In this document: piece by piece, positions 6,837-6,979 of the stretch | How the letters are laid out: every line of letters begins with the position of its first letter | Numbering within the stretch: the first letter of the stretch is position 1 | NCBI GenBank assembly: GCA_002400805.1 | Contig: NVRG01000012.1 | Span: 5,783-12,761 of the forward strand | Length of the DNA stretch: 6,979 nt | Source: Gammaproteobacteria bacterium | GTDB lineage: Bacteria; Pseudomonadota; Gammaproteobacteria; Nitrosococcales; Methylophagaceae | Direction: 5' to 3' | Program-made: the position numbers and the translations under genes | Notes under the pieces: generated by a model | Told to the model about the DNA's origin: nothing | What the model saw: only the letters and a program-made list of their open reading frames with translations | The model's database searches: none

Positions 6837-6979
6837 ATGCCAAGAAGAAGGGTTGTTGCCAAACGTGAAGTACTACCAGATCCAAAATTTTCAAATATTG
6901 GATTGGCGAAGTTTATTAATGTCATCATGAAAGATGGTAAGAAATCAGTTGCTGAAAGCATTACTTACGGTGCACTCGC
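6837..6979 (+). CDS. rpsG: 30S ribosomal protein S7, 5' part (3' end outside window)
   Basis: S7 binds the 3' major domain of 16S rRNA, nucleates assembly of the 30S head, and lies near the E-site and mRNA exit. The window holds 47 complete codons plus two bases, roughly the first third of a protein usually near 156 residues. The N-terminus [18 protein letters not shown] and the segment [17 protein letters not shown] match the family closely. The start follows from the conserved MPRRR and the Shine-Dalgarno 7 nt upstream. It begins 41 nt after the rpsL stop with no promoter or terminator between, so the two are almost certainly co-transcribed. In E. coli, S7 is the feedback repressor of this operon. 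The gene continues past the window edge. Confidence 0.98.
   Translation, partial: MPRRRVVAKREVLPDPKFSNIGLAKFINVIMKDGKKSVAESITYGAL

Noticed and set aside
1..6979. CRISPR arrays, insertion sequences, tRNA or rRNA genes, attachment sites, defence or toxin systems
   Set aside because: None seen on either strand. Nearly all of the window is core coding sequence with short spacers, the longest being 154 nt.

Overview
This window carries no accessory or mobile material. It is a stretch of the core transcription/translation cluster of a bacterium, all on the + strand: the 3' two thirds of rpoB (RNA polymerase beta), complete rpoC (beta'), complete rpsL (ribosomal protein S12) and the first 47 codons of rpsG (S7). 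The proteins look gammaproteobacterial. Beta has a proteobacterial-type insertion (betai9/SI2), beta' has the large SI3 insertion inside the trigger loop, and residue numbering in beta' stays in register with Escherichia coli through the active site, both zinc sites and the trigger loop. It is not an enteric bacterium. rpoBC sits directly upstream of the str genes rpsL-rpsG, the betai9 sequence and S12 differ from the enteric ones, and beta' lacks the enteric C-terminal tail. G+C is moderate to low (low-to-mid 40s percent by eye, not counted). The genus cannot be named from this alone.

Layout: rpoB runs to its stop at 1984-1986, which lies in a 19-bp near-perfect palindrome. A 71-nt spacer with a small hairpin and a good Shine-Dalgarno leads to rpoC (2058-6266). 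The 154-nt rpoC-rpsL spacer is the main regulatory region. It holds a stem-loop around the rpoC stop, a second inverted repeat overlapping a good sigma70-like promoter (TTGACT-18-TAAAAT), a GC-rich intrinsic terminator about 15 nt past that promoter's -10, and a further stem-loop before the rpsL ribosome binding site. rpsL (6421-6795) and rpsG (from 6837) are separated by only 41 nt.

Functionally, beta and beta' form the catalytic core of RNA polymerase. All the catalytic residues I could check are present: the beta' Asp triad, beta Lys1065/Lys1073, both beta' zinc sites and trigger-loop Met932/His936. S12 and S7 are 30S proteins at the decoding centre and in the head; the str operon normally continues with fusA and tuf, which would lie beyond the window. 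Transcription of rpoBC probably ends mostly at the terminator, and the str genes are then supplied by readthrough or by the local promoter.

I found no undescribed biological system. What deserves a second look is regulatory: the promoter-then-terminator order, the stop-codon inverted repeats, the short rpsL-rpsG spacer where E. coli has its S7 repressor site, and a basic beta' tail of unusual sequence.
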